Below, piece by piece: positions 39,261 through 48,827 of a stretch of DNA of 64,000 nt. Under the pieces are notes generated by a model that saw only the letters and a list, made by a program, of their open reading frames with translations, was not told the origin of the DNA and did not search any database. Origin of the DNA: Streptomyces griseorubiginosus (GTDB lineage Bacteria > Actinomycetota > Actinomycetes > Streptomycetales > Streptomycetaceae); contig NZ_KQ948739.1 in assembly GCF_001514195.1 (NCBI RefSeq), positions 454,958-518,957 of the forward strand. Direction: 5' to 3'. Position 1 is the stretch's first letter, and every line of letters begins with the position of its first letter. Made by a program: the position numbers and the translations under genes.

Positions 39261-41384
39261 TCAATCTTCTGCGGATGTACTACGGATTTCGTAGGCGTCA
39301 GCGTCTTGTTTCGGCTCCTCGGCCTGTTCCTCGGCCTGTTCCTCGGTCTGTTCACGGGTCCGTTCACCGGTCCGTTCCTCGCTCTGTGAGGCACCGGGTT
39401 CCCCCTGCGAAAGGTCCTCACCCAGCAGCCGCTCGGCGGTACCGCGGTGCAGCTGTGCGGCCGCCGGATCGCCGAGATGCTCCAGGGTGTCGGCGATCCG
39501 CAGCTGGAGCGCCGCCTGGAGCCGGAGGTCCTCGGCACGCCGGGCCCATTCCACGGCGTCCTGGCAGGTGCGCAGCGACTCCTCGGGGTGGCCGGCGTAC
39601 TCCTGGACCCGGGCGAGTTCGCTCAACGCCCGTGCGTGGGCCGCGAGATCGCCGGTCCTGCGGTGTCCGGCGAGGGCGGCCCGCCAGTTCCTGACCGCCT
39701 CCCCGTAGCGGCCCGCGTAGGTGTGCGCGGCGGCGATACGGCCGTACAGCCGGGCGGCCTCCGCGCGCTCGTCCCGGGCCAGCCGCTGGGCGAGGGCCCG
39801 GCCGTACCAGTCGGCGGCCCGGTCGTAGTCCCCGAGCTCCAGATACGCGCCTCCTACGGATTCCATCGCGCGGCCGGTCGCATACGGGTCGTTCGCCTCC
39901 CGTCCGGCGTCCAAGGCGGCGCGGTAGCGGGCCAGCGCCTCCCGGGTCCGGCCGGTCTGGGCGTCCAGGTCGGCGAGGTTCAGCAGGGCCGCGGCCTTCT
40001 CCCGGGGCAGCGCGCGCCGCTCGGCCACGTCGAGAACGAGACCGTGGAGGCCGTAGAGGTCGGCGGCGGCGGCCTTGGTGCCGAAGTGGGCCACCATCGC
40101 GCGCACGAGCTGGGACATCAGACGCCGGGCCAGGGTGTCCAGCTCCCCGTCGGCGACCGCGAGCCGGGCGGCGGCGAGCAGGGCCGGCTTGCGGATCCGC
40201 AGCCAGTCCTCGGCGGCCCGGGGGCTCGGGAAGCGCAGGGAGCGCGGCATGCCCTGGAGTTTCTCGCGGGCGTCGGCGCTGTCGGTCTCGGTGATCGCCC
40301 GGGAGGACTGGAGCAGCCGTACCGTCCGCTCCAGCATCCGGGCGCGGGCCAGCTGGAGCTCGGCGGGCCGGTCCTGGCTGTCCGCGAGGGCCTTGAGCAG
40401 CGGATGCAGACAGCCGGGGACCTCGTACTCCGGCAGTGAGGAGGGCACGGCGTGCAGCAGGCCGAGCGCGACGAAGTCGTCCAGGGTGGAGCGGGCGCCG
40501 CCCACCGAGCAGCCGGCGAGCGCGGAGGCGGTGTGCGGGTCGACCAGGCCGGCCGGGGCGAGGGAGAGCAGTCGTAGTATCCGGGCGGCCGGGGCGGGGA
40601 GCGAGGTGTAGACCAGCTTGAAGACCCGGCTGAGCGGGGTCGCCTCGTCACTCTCCGCATGCAGCTGCTTGGCCAGATCGGCCACGGCGGCCTTGGGCCG
40701 GGCGGCGAGCCAGCCCCCCGCCAGCATCAGCGCGGCCGGATGCGCCTGGCAGATCTCGACGAGCTGCTCGGCGGCGCGCGGGTCGACCGTGATGCGCACC
40801 GACCCAGTGTGCCGGCTCAGCAGCTCCAGCGCGGACTTGGTGTCCAGCCCGCCGAGGGTGCACGGCCGGACGTCCGCGATCCCGGTCAGCGGCCCTCCGG
40901 AAACGGCCACGACCAGGCATTCCGGAGTATCCGGAAGCAGGGCGTCCACCTGCTCCGCGGCCACCGCGTCGTCCAGCAGAAGCAGCGCGCGCCGATCGGC
41001 GAGGGCCTGGCGCAGCGCCTCGGAGAGCTCGTCCTCGGCGGCTCCCGCCGGCGCCTGCACCTCCAGCGCGGCGAGCAGCTCCCGGGCCACGCTCGCGACC
41101 GGGACAGGGGTGCCGTCGGGCTCGCCCAGCCGGGCCCGCAGCACCCCGTCGCCGTAACTCTCAGCAACGGCCCGGACGAGTTCCTCGGCGAGCGCGGTAC
41201 GCCCCGAACCGGGTCGCCCGGCGATGAGCAGGACGCGTGCGCGGGGTGCCTTCCGGCCCGCGAGGGTGTCCAGTCCGGCACGCTCGATGTCGGCGCGCAG
41301 TTCCTTCAACTCCCGTGTCCGCCCCAGGAAATGATCCTCGCAGGACAGCCGTACGCCCTCTGCGTCCACCGCCTGGTCCGTCAC
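39261..41384 (-). CDS. STAND-type ATPase with TPR repeats
   Basis: 707 residues. An NB-ARC-like P-loop domain has LLIAGRPGSGRTALAEEL (Walker A at about 56-63, with Arg instead of Lys) and RALLLLDDAV (Walker B). A winged-helix/ARC region follows (ARILRLLSLAPAGLVDPHTASALAG), and then at least five TPR-like units (for example AALLNLADLDAQTGRTREALARYRAAL; ESVGGAYLELGDYDRAADWYGRAL). The tail is a Glu/Gln/Thr repeat made by a 12-bp repeat. It is a signal-integrating scaffold of unknown output. GTG 41384 has GGGAG 8 nt upstream and is preferred over GTG 41393. Confidence 0.85.
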   Translation of the reverse strand: MTDQAVDAEGVRLSCEDHFLGRTRELKELRADIERAGLDTLAGRKAPRARVLLIAGRPGSGRTALAEELVRAVAESYGDGVLRARLGEPDGTPVPVASVARELLAALEVQAPAGAAEDELSEALRQALADRRALLLLDDAVAAEQVDALLPDTPECLVVAVSGGPLTGIADVRPCTLGGLDTKSALELLSRHTGSVRITVDPRAAEQLVEICQAHPAALMLAGGWLAARPKAAVADLAKQLHAESDEATPLSRVFKLVYTSLPAPAARILRLLSLAPAGLVDPHTASALAGCSVGGARSTLDDFVALGLLHAVPSSLPEYEVPGCLHPLLKALADSQDRPAELQLARARMLERTVRLLQSSRAITETDSADAREKLQGMPRSLRFPSPRAAEDWLRIRKPALLAAARLAVADGELDTLARRLMSQLVRAMVAHFGTKAAAADLYGLHGLVLDVAERRALPREKAAALLNLADLDAQTGRTREALARYRAALDAGREANDPYATGRAMESVGGAYLELGDYDRAADWYGRALAQRLARDERAEAARLYGRIAAAHTYAGRYGEAVRNWRAALAGHRRTGDLAAHARALSELARVQEYAGHPEESLRTCQDAVEWARRAEDLRLQAALQLRIADTLEHLGDPAAAQLHRGTAERLLGEDLSQGEPGASQSEERTGERTREQTEEQAEEQAEEPKQDADAYEIRSTSAED

Positions 41385-41557
41385 GGGCCACACTCCCGTC
41401 CCACCGCACGCGCAAAGCCCGCCGGTGACCCCGGATCGGGCACCAAAAGCCTAGTTCACGCTGTGCAACGTTCCTGGCAGAGCGCGACGGTGACGGACAC
41501 AGAGTCCCCCGATCGGATCAACGGATCATAGGAACTACGGTTCCATGGCGCACCCAT

Positions 41558-41580
41558 AGGGGCGCGGGGAACTGCGCGAC
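41558..41580. repeat. Dispersed 23-bp Streptomyces intergenic repeat, copy 1
   Basis: AGGGGCGCGGGGAACTGCGC (plus three more bases) is identical to 53663-53685. It lies in the 258-bp gap after the Nudix gene. Sequences of this kind recur between genes in many Streptomyces (recalled, not searched). Confidence 0.75.
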
Positions 41581-41642
41581 CAGCCACGACGAACCGCCAC
41601 CCCGCAACGAACCGCACCCCGAACGGCGAACCCCGCGAAACC

Positions 41643-42269
41643 TCACGCCTCAAACGGTCGCGCAGGCCACTCCGCCTCAGCAGGACGCAACCCCTCCACC
41701 CCACCGGAGGCCCGCGCCGCGACCAGCGACAACACGCCCACAACAAGGCAGTTGTTGTGCAACTCCCCCGCCAGCACCCCCTGAACCAGCGAAGCGACCG
41801 GCACGCGCGCGTGCTCCATGTCCGCCTCCTCGTCCTCGACCTCGAACCGCTCCTCCTGGGCCTCGGACAGCCCCCGGGCGAGGAAGATGCGGATCGCCTC
41901 GTCGCACCCGCCCGGAGTCGTGTAGACATCCGTCAGCACCCGCCAGTCCTCCGCCTTGACGTGTGCCTCCTCGTACAGCTCCCGCTGGGCCGCGTGCAGC
42001 GGGTTCTCGCCCGGCACGTCGAGCAGCCCCGCCGGGATCTCCCACAGCTTCTGCCGTACGGGGTGCCGGTACTGGCGGATGAGCAGGACCCGGTCCTCGT
42101 CGTCGAGGGCGAGGACGGCCACGGAACCGGGGTGGACCTGGTAGTCGCGGCGGACCACCGATCCGTCGGGCATGACCACCTCGTCCGTGCGGACGGAGGT
42201 CTTGTTGCCCACGAACGGGGTCTCGGTCCCCCGGATCTCCCACTCTTCCGGGGTGTCCTTGATCGTCAT
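41643..42269 (-). CDS. Nudix hydrolase, ADP-ribose pyrophosphatase type
   Basis: 208 residues. IRQYRHPVRQKLWEIPAGLLDVPGENPLHAAQRELYEEA is the ADP-ribose-pyrophosphatase form of the Nudix box, with the metal-binding Glu of RELYEEA kept. The usual Gly after EE-T is replaced (EEAHV). Downstream YTTPGGCDEAIRIFLARGL is the ADPR signature loop. It should cleave ADP-ribose or another nucleoside diphosphate sugar to AMP. ATG 42269 is the only supported start. It is followed on the minus strand by the dispersed repeat; pyrG lies upstream in the same direction, so co-transcription is likely. Confidence 0.88.
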   Translation of the reverse strand: MTIKDTPEEWEIRGTETPFVGNKTSVRTDEVVMPDGSVVRRDYQVHPGSVAVLALDDEDRVLLIRQYRHPVRQKLWEIPAGLLDVPGENPLHAAQRELYEEAHVKAEDWRVLTDVYTTPGGCDEAIRIFLARGLSEAQEERFEVEDEEADMEHARVPVASLVQGVLAGELHNNCLVVGVLSLVAARASGGVEGLRPAEAEWPARPFEA

Positions 42270-42354
42270 GCCCTGTCCTTCCCCACGTGAGCAAAAAAAG
42301 CCGGGACGCCCGTCATTTGAATGCGCGCGCCCCGGCCACCGTACAACTGTCGTG

Positions 42355-44016
<1,662 letters not shown>

Positions 44017-44336
44017 GGCCAAGAGGGGGCTCCCGTGGTCGCGATCTGGAGGTGCGGTTCGGGGGTCAGGCGCCCACCGGTCCACGGGCTACCAGGGTAT
44101 CAGCGCCGTGAGGAGATGGCCTCCGGCCACGCTCCGCGCACGAGCCGACACGGAACCGCACGAGAGCACCTGTTTCTCACCCGCTGCTCACCCGTTCGGC
44201 CCAGGCGCGTTGTCCGGAGCGGCACACAGATCATCTACGTGCGTCGTATCCTGCTCGGACACTCGCTGCCGAGCCCGGCCGGAAACACGGGACCACCCCC
44301 ACCCGTAAGAGCCGGAACAACGAGAGCTCGTCAGTT

Positions 44337-44399
44337 CGTTGAGCGACAGTTGTCGTTTTGCCTCACAGCGGCATGACTGTTTTGCTTCACCGCTCAACG
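44337..44399. promoter_or_regulatory. Complex repeat region upstream of the GH15 gene
   Basis: A perfect 9-bp inverted repeat CGTTGAGCG/CGCTCAACG (44337-44345 and 44391-44399) encloses CGACA-GT-TGTCG and two copies of GTTTTGCYTCACMGC (44355-44369 and 44379-44393, 24 bp apart). It ends 63 bp before the GH15 start. This looks like a multi-site operator. The other 300 bp toward pyrG show nothing I can name. Confidence 0.5.
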
Positions 44400-44461
44400 A
44401 CGCATTACAACGACCCCCTTGACCGCACCAAGCGACAGCCCCCTTTCCTTCAGGGGGTGAC

Positions 44462-46288
44462 GTGGCCGTTCGACTGGAGTTGCACGTGGCCGGGCGCATC
44501 GAAGACTACGCACTCATCGGAGACATGCAGACCGCTGCCCTGGTCTGCCGGGACGGCACAGTGGACTGGCTGTGCCTGCCCCGCTTCGACTCGCATGCCA
44601 TCTTCGCCGGCCTGCTGGGCACCGAGGAACACGGCTTCTGGCGGCTCGGCCCCGCGCACGCGGCGGACGCCGAGCCCCCCACCGCCGCCCGGCGCACCTA
44701 CCGCGGCGACTCCCTGATCCTCGAATCGGAGTGGGACACCTCACGCGGCACGGTCAGGGTGACCGACTTCATGCCCCCGCGTGACGGCGCCCCCCAGCTC
44801 ATCCGGATCGTGGAGGGCGTCTCGGGCCGCGTACCGATGCGCTCGGCTCTCCGGATGCGTTTCTCCTACGGCCGGGTCGTCCCGTGGGTCCACAAGCACG
44901 AGGGCCGCACGGTCGCCGTGGCGGGCCCGGACTCGGTGTGGTTCGACACCGACTGCGAGACGTACGGCAAGGCCCTGACGACGTACTCGGACTTCACGGT
45001 CGCCCCGGGTGACCGGATCGCGTTCACCATCTCCTGGGAGCCCTCGCACAAGCAGCCGCCACCGCTGCCGGAGCCGGAGCAGTCCCTGGAGGCGACCGAG
45101 GACTTCTGGCGCGAGTGGGTCGAGCACTGCACGTACCACGGCCCGTACCGCGAGGCCGTCATCCGCTCGCTGATCACCCTCAAGGCCCTGACGTACGCCC
45201 CCACGGGCGGCATCGTCGCGGCCCCGACGACCTCCCTGCCCGAGGACATCGGCGGCGTCCGCAACTGGGACTACCGCTACACCTGGCTGCGGGACGCGGC
45301 CATCACGCTGTCCTCGCTGCTGCGCACCGGCTACCGCGAGGAGGCCCGCGCCTGGCGCGAGTGGCTGCTGCGGGCCGTCGCCGGCGACCCGGAGAACCTC
45401 CAGATCATGTACGGCATCGCCGGCGAGCGCGAGCTGGGCGAGGCCGAGCTGGACTGGCTCCCCGGCTACGAGAACTCCGCCCCGGTCCGGGTCGGCAACG
45501 GCGCCGCGCACCAGCTCCAGCTGGACGTCTACGGCGAGGTCACCGAGGCCCTGCACCTGGGCCACATGACCGGCCTGGCCCGCAACGACTACGCCTCCAT
45601 CCTCCAGCTCAAGCTGATCCGCTACCTGGAGGACCACTGGAACGAGCCGGACGAGGGCATCTGGGAGGTCCGCGGGCCGCGCCGGCACTTCGTGCACTCG
45701 AAGGTGATGGCGTGGGTCGCGGTCGACCGCACCATCAAGCTCATCGAGTCCGGTGACGCGGACGGCCCGCTGGAGAAGTGGCGCGACCTGCGCGACGACA
45801 TCCACCGGGACGTGTGCGAGAAGGGCTACGACAAGGAACGCAACACCTTCACGCAGTCGTACGGCTCCAAGGAGCTGGACGCGAGTCTGCTCCTCATCCC
45901 GCAGATGGGCTTCCTGCCGCCCGACGACAAGCGCGTGATCGGCACCATCGAGGCGATCCAGCGCGAGCTGTCCACCCCGGACGGCTTCATCCTGCGCTAC
46001 CCGACCTCCAGCGGCGACGAGAACGTCGACGGCCTCCCCGGCGACGAAGGGGCCTTCCTGGCCTGCTCGTTCTGGATGGCGGACGACCTCGCGATGATCG
46101 GCCGCGTGGACGAGGCGAGGAAGCTCTTCGAGAAGCTGCTCTCCCTGCGCAACGACCTCGGCCTGCTCGCCGAGGAGTGGGACCCGCGCCTCAAGCGTCA
46201 GGTCGGCAACTTCCCGCAGGCCTTCAGCCACGTCCCGCTCATCGACACCGCACTGCGCCTGACGGCGTCGGGCGCGTACGGCGGCTGA
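44462..46288 (+). CDS. GH15-family glycoside hydrolase (glucoamylase/trehalase-like)
   Basis: 608 residues, no signal peptide, so cytoplasmic. N-terminal beta-sandwich domain (GRIEDYALIGDMQTAALVCRDGTVDWLCLPRFDSHAIFAGLLG) followed by an (alpha/alpha)6 barrel with LPEDIGGVRNWDYRYTWLRDAA (substrate-binding Trp/Asp, general acid) and GLLAEEWDP (catalytic base Glu). In actinobacteria this branch includes trehalases and glucan-processing enzymes; the substrate here is a small alpha-glucoside or trehalose at a guess. GTG 44462 has AGGGGG about 6 nt upstream; an internal GTG nine codons on is possible. The promoter carries repeats. Confidence 0.88.
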   Translation: MAVRLELHVAGRIEDYALIGDMQTAALVCRDGTVDWLCLPRFDSHAIFAGLLGTEEHGFWRLGPAHAADAEPPTAARRTYRGDSLILESEWDTSRGTVRVTDFMPPRDGAPQLIRIVEGVSGRVPMRSALRMRFSYGRVVPWVHKHEGRTVAVAGPDSVWFDTDCETYGKALTTYSDFTVAPGDRIAFTISWEPSHKQPPPLPEPEQSLEATEDFWREWVEHCTYHGPYREAVIRSLITLKALTYAPTGGIVAAPTTSLPEDIGGVRNWDYRYTWLRDAAITLSSLLRTGYREEARAWREWLLRAVAGDPENLQIMYGIAGERELGEAELDWLPGYENSAPVRVGNGAAHQLQLDVYGEVTEALHLGHMTGLARNDYASILQLKLIRYLEDHWNEPDEGIWEVRGPRRHFVHSKVMAWVAVDRTIKLIESGDADGPLEKWRDLRDDIHRDVCEKGYDKERNTFTQSYGSKELDASLLLIPQMGFLPPDDKRVIGTIEAIQRELSTPDGFILRYPTSSGDENVDGLPGDEGAFLACSFWMADDLAMIGRVDEARKLFEKLLSLRNDLGLLAEEWDPRLKRQVGNFPQAFSHVPLIDTALRLTASGAYGG

Positions 46289-46366
46289 ACCTCACGGGAC
46301 CCCACGCGTTCTCGCGAGATCCCGTGCGTTCTCACGACACCGCGCGAGTTCTTACGAGGCCGTGAC

Positions 46367-46394
46367 GGCCGGCGGCCGAACAGGACCGCCGGCC
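46367..46394 (+). terminator. Hairpin terminator after the GH15 gene
   Basis: Perfect 9-bp stem GGCCGGCGG/CCGCCGGCC (46367-46375 with 46386-46394). A second, looser hairpin lies at 46293-46326 closer to the stop. Confidence 0.5.
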
Positions 46395-46446
46395 CGCGCC
46401 CGCCTAGGCTGGGACCCAACAGCCCCTGCACGAAAGGGGGCGCCCC

Positions 46447-47829
46447 ATGGCATCCCCGTCGAAGGCGGGCGCGGCCCTAGCCGCGCTGCGCGAAGATCTG
46501 GTCGGCGACGTGTTCGCCCCCTCGGACCCGGGCTACGACGAGGCCCGGACCGTGTTCAACGCGATGATCGACCGCAGGCCGGCGGTGATCGCGCAGTGCG
46601 TGAGCGAGGACGACGTCGTACGGGCCGTGCGCTTCGGCCGTGAACTGGACCTGCCGATCGCGGTGCGCGGCGGCGGGCACAGCGTGGCGGGCATGGCGGT
46701 CAACGACGACGGTCTGGTCATCGATCTGCGTCACATGCGGGCGGTCGCCGTCGACCCCGTCGCCCGCGCGGTGCGGGTCGCGGGCGGCGGCACGATGAGC
46801 GATCTGGACCGCGCCTGCGAGCCGCACGCGCTCGCCACCACCGGCGGCCGCGCCTCGACCACCGGCGTCGGCGGCTTCGTCCTGGGCGGCGGCACCGGCT
46901 GGCTGGACCGCTGGTGCGGGCTCGCCGTCGACAACCTGCTCGGCGTGGATCTGGTTACCGCGGACGGCGAGCGCGTCCACGCGAGCGCCGACGAGCACCC
47001 GGACCTGTTCTGGGCCCTGCACGGCGGCGGCGGCAACTTCGGCATCGCGACCGGGATCACCCTGAGGCTCCACTCGCTGCCGGATTTCTCCATCGCGCTG
47101 CTGCTGTACCTCCCGGAGTTCGGCCCCGAGGTGGTGCGCACCTACCGCGAGCTGATGGCACACGCGCCCGACGAGGCGAGCGGCGGCATCATCTATCTCA
47201 CCGGCCCGCCCGAGGAGTTCGTCCCGCCGCACCTGGTCGGCAGCCTCCTGTGCGGCGCCCTGCTCACCTACGCCGGTCCCGAGCAGGACATGCGCAAGCT
47301 GGCCGAGCCGCTGCTGGCGCTCCCGCACGAGACGGAGGTCGTCGGCGCGATGCCGTACGCCGATGTGCAGTGCATGATCGACGATCCGCCCGGCATGCGG
47401 AACTACTGGTCGGCGGAGTACCTGACGGGCATACCCGACCCGTACGTGGACCTGTACTGCGCCCGCGCCGAGTCCATGCCGGTGCCGACCGGCACCATCC
47501 ACGTGCTCTTCCCGCAGGGCGGAGCCATCGCCCGGGGACCGCACGAGTACCCGGTGCCCTACCGTGACGCGCCCTGGGCCGTGCACCCGTTCGCGATGTG
47601 GGAGGACCCCGCGGACGACGAGCGGGGCATCCAGTGGGTCCGCGACGTCCGCGCGGACGCGCAGCCGTGGAGCACGGGTGACGTCTACCTCAACTTCATC
47701 GGCGACGAGGGCCCGGACCGGGTCACCGCGGGCGTGGGCGCCGAGAACGCCCATCGCCTGGCCGAGGTGAAGGGCCGCTACGACCCGGACAACGTGTTCC
47801 GCTTCAACCACAACATCAGGCCGGCCTGA
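46447..47829 (+). CDS. FAD-dependent oxidoreductase, berberine-bridge (BBE) type
   Basis: 460 residues. FAD_binding_4 domain with PIAVRGGGHSVAGMAVNDDGLVIDL; His in GGGHS is the covalent FAD site. The second motif TTGVGGFVLGGGTGWLDRWCGL lacks the Cys used for bicovalent attachment, so a single flavin bond is expected. The BBE C-terminal motif is KGRYDPDNVFRFNHNI. These flavoproteins oxidise sugars, alcohols or antibiotics. ATG 46447 has AAGGGGG 8 nt upstream, and a TAGGCT -10 lies at 46405-46410. The stop overlaps the convergent gene by 14 bp. Confidence 0.9.
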   Translation: MASPSKAGAALAALREDLVGDVFAPSDPGYDEARTVFNAMIDRRPAVIAQCVSEDDVVRAVRFGRELDLPIAVRGGGHSVAGMAVNDDGLVIDLRHMRAVAVDPVARAVRVAGGGTMSDLDRACEPHALATTGGRASTTGVGGFVLGGGTGWLDRWCGLAVDNLLGVDLVTADGERVHASADEHPDLFWALHGGGGNFGIATGITLRLHSLPDFSIALLLYLPEFGPEVVRTYRELMAHAPDEASGGIIYLTGPPEEFVPPHLVGSLLCGALLTYAGPEQDMRKLAEPLLALPHETEVVGAMPYADVQCMIDDPPGMRNYWSAEYLTGIPDPYVDLYCARAESMPVPTGTIHVLFPQGGAIARGPHEYPVPYRDAPWAVHPFAMWEDPADDERGIQWVRDVRADAQPWSTGDVYLNFIGDEGPDRVTAGVGAENAHRLAEVKGRYDPDNVFRFNHNIRPA

Positions 47830-48772
47830 GCGCGGTCAGCGTCCGCTCGCCGCCCGAGTCCCCCGCCGTGGCCGGCACCAGGGCGATCTCGTCCAGCCCG
47901 GCCTCGGCGTAGGCCTCGACCCGCGCGCGTACGGCGTCCAGGTCGCCGACCAGTCCCACCGTGCCCGCGGCCGCCGCGGGCAGGGCCCGCACCAGCGTCT
48001 CGCGGTCGGCCCCGCCCGCGGCGAGGTCCACGGCGTCCCCGAACCCGGCCTCGGCGAACACCTCGCTGTACCCCGGCACGGTGAGGTACCCGGCGATGCT
48101 GCCGAGCACCTGCGCGAGGGCCTCCGGCCCGGGATCGACGGCGGCCGGCAGCCACGCGGCGAGCGCGGGCGCCGGACGGCCCGCCTTGCGCGCCGCCGCG
48201 TCCAGTTCGGCCCGCAGCGCCCGCACCTGCTCCGGCGAGACCACGTCCAGCAGCATGCGGTCGGCGTGCGCGGCGGCCGTGGCGATCGCGCGGGGCCCGA
48301 ACGCGGCCACCGTGAGCGGACCTCCGGGCGGGGGCAGACGGCGGCGGAAGGGGCTGCCGGGCACGACCGCTTCCCCCGAAGAAGCGTGCAGGAACCGTCG
48401 TACGGCTGCCGCGTGCTCCTCCAGTACGGCGGCCGGCCGCGTCCTCGGCCGGTCGTGCACGCCCTCCACGACCCGCTTGCTGGAGGTGCCCAGGGCGACC
48501 CCGACCGGCCGCCCGACGAGGGCCGCGACGGAGGCGGCGCCCCGGGCCGAGGTGTACGGGTCGCGCACGGACACCGGCACCGGTCCTGCCGTCAGGGCGA
48601 CCCGCTCGGTGGCCCGCCCGATCGCGGTCGCGAGGACGAAGGAGTCCCATGTCGGGCCCTCCCCCGCCCACACCTCCCGGTACCCGAGCCGGTCGGCGGT
48701 CACCGCCACCCGCATCGGCTCCTCGACCGGAGTGTCGTCCTCCCGTGCCACGGCCACCACGCTGAAGTCCAT
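47816..48772 (-). CDS. LLM class F420-type oxidoreductase
   Basis: 318 residues. TIM-barrel LLM protein of the F420 branch: MDFSVVAVAREDDTPVEEPMRVAVTADRLGYREVWAGEGPTWDSFVLATAIGRATERVALTAGPVPVSVRDP, then VGVALGTSSKRVVEGVHDR and an end motif VGLVGDLDAVRARVEAYAEAGLDEIALVP, which is typical. It should use F420H2 (or FMN) to reduce or oxidise an unknown substrate. ATG 48772 matches the family start. It overlaps the convergent BBE gene by 14 bp. Confidence 0.85.
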   Translation of the reverse strand: MDFSVVAVAREDDTPVEEPMRVAVTADRLGYREVWAGEGPTWDSFVLATAIGRATERVALTAGPVPVSVRDPYTSARGAASVAALVGRPVGVALGTSSKRVVEGVHDRPRTRPAAVLEEHAAAVRRFLHASSGEAVVPGSPFRRRLPPPGGPLTVAAFGPRAIATAAAHADRMLLDVVSPEQVRALRAELDAAARKAGRPAPALAAWLPAAVDPGPEALAQVLGSIAGYLTVPGYSEVFAEAGFGDAVDLAAGGADRETLVRALPAAAAGTVGLVGDLDAVRARVEAYAEAGLDEIALVPATAGDSGGERTLTALRPA

Positions 48773-48814
48773 GCCCCGGCCGCTACCCCGGCCCTCTCGC
48801 CCGCATGCCTCGGG

Positions 48815-48820
48815 TAGCGT
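48815..48820 (+). promoter_or_regulatory. -10 element of a leaderless promoter (PucR gene)
   Basis: TAGCGT ends 7 nt before ATG 48828, no Shine-Dalgarno. Confidence 0.5.
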
Positions 48821-48827
48821 CCGGCTC

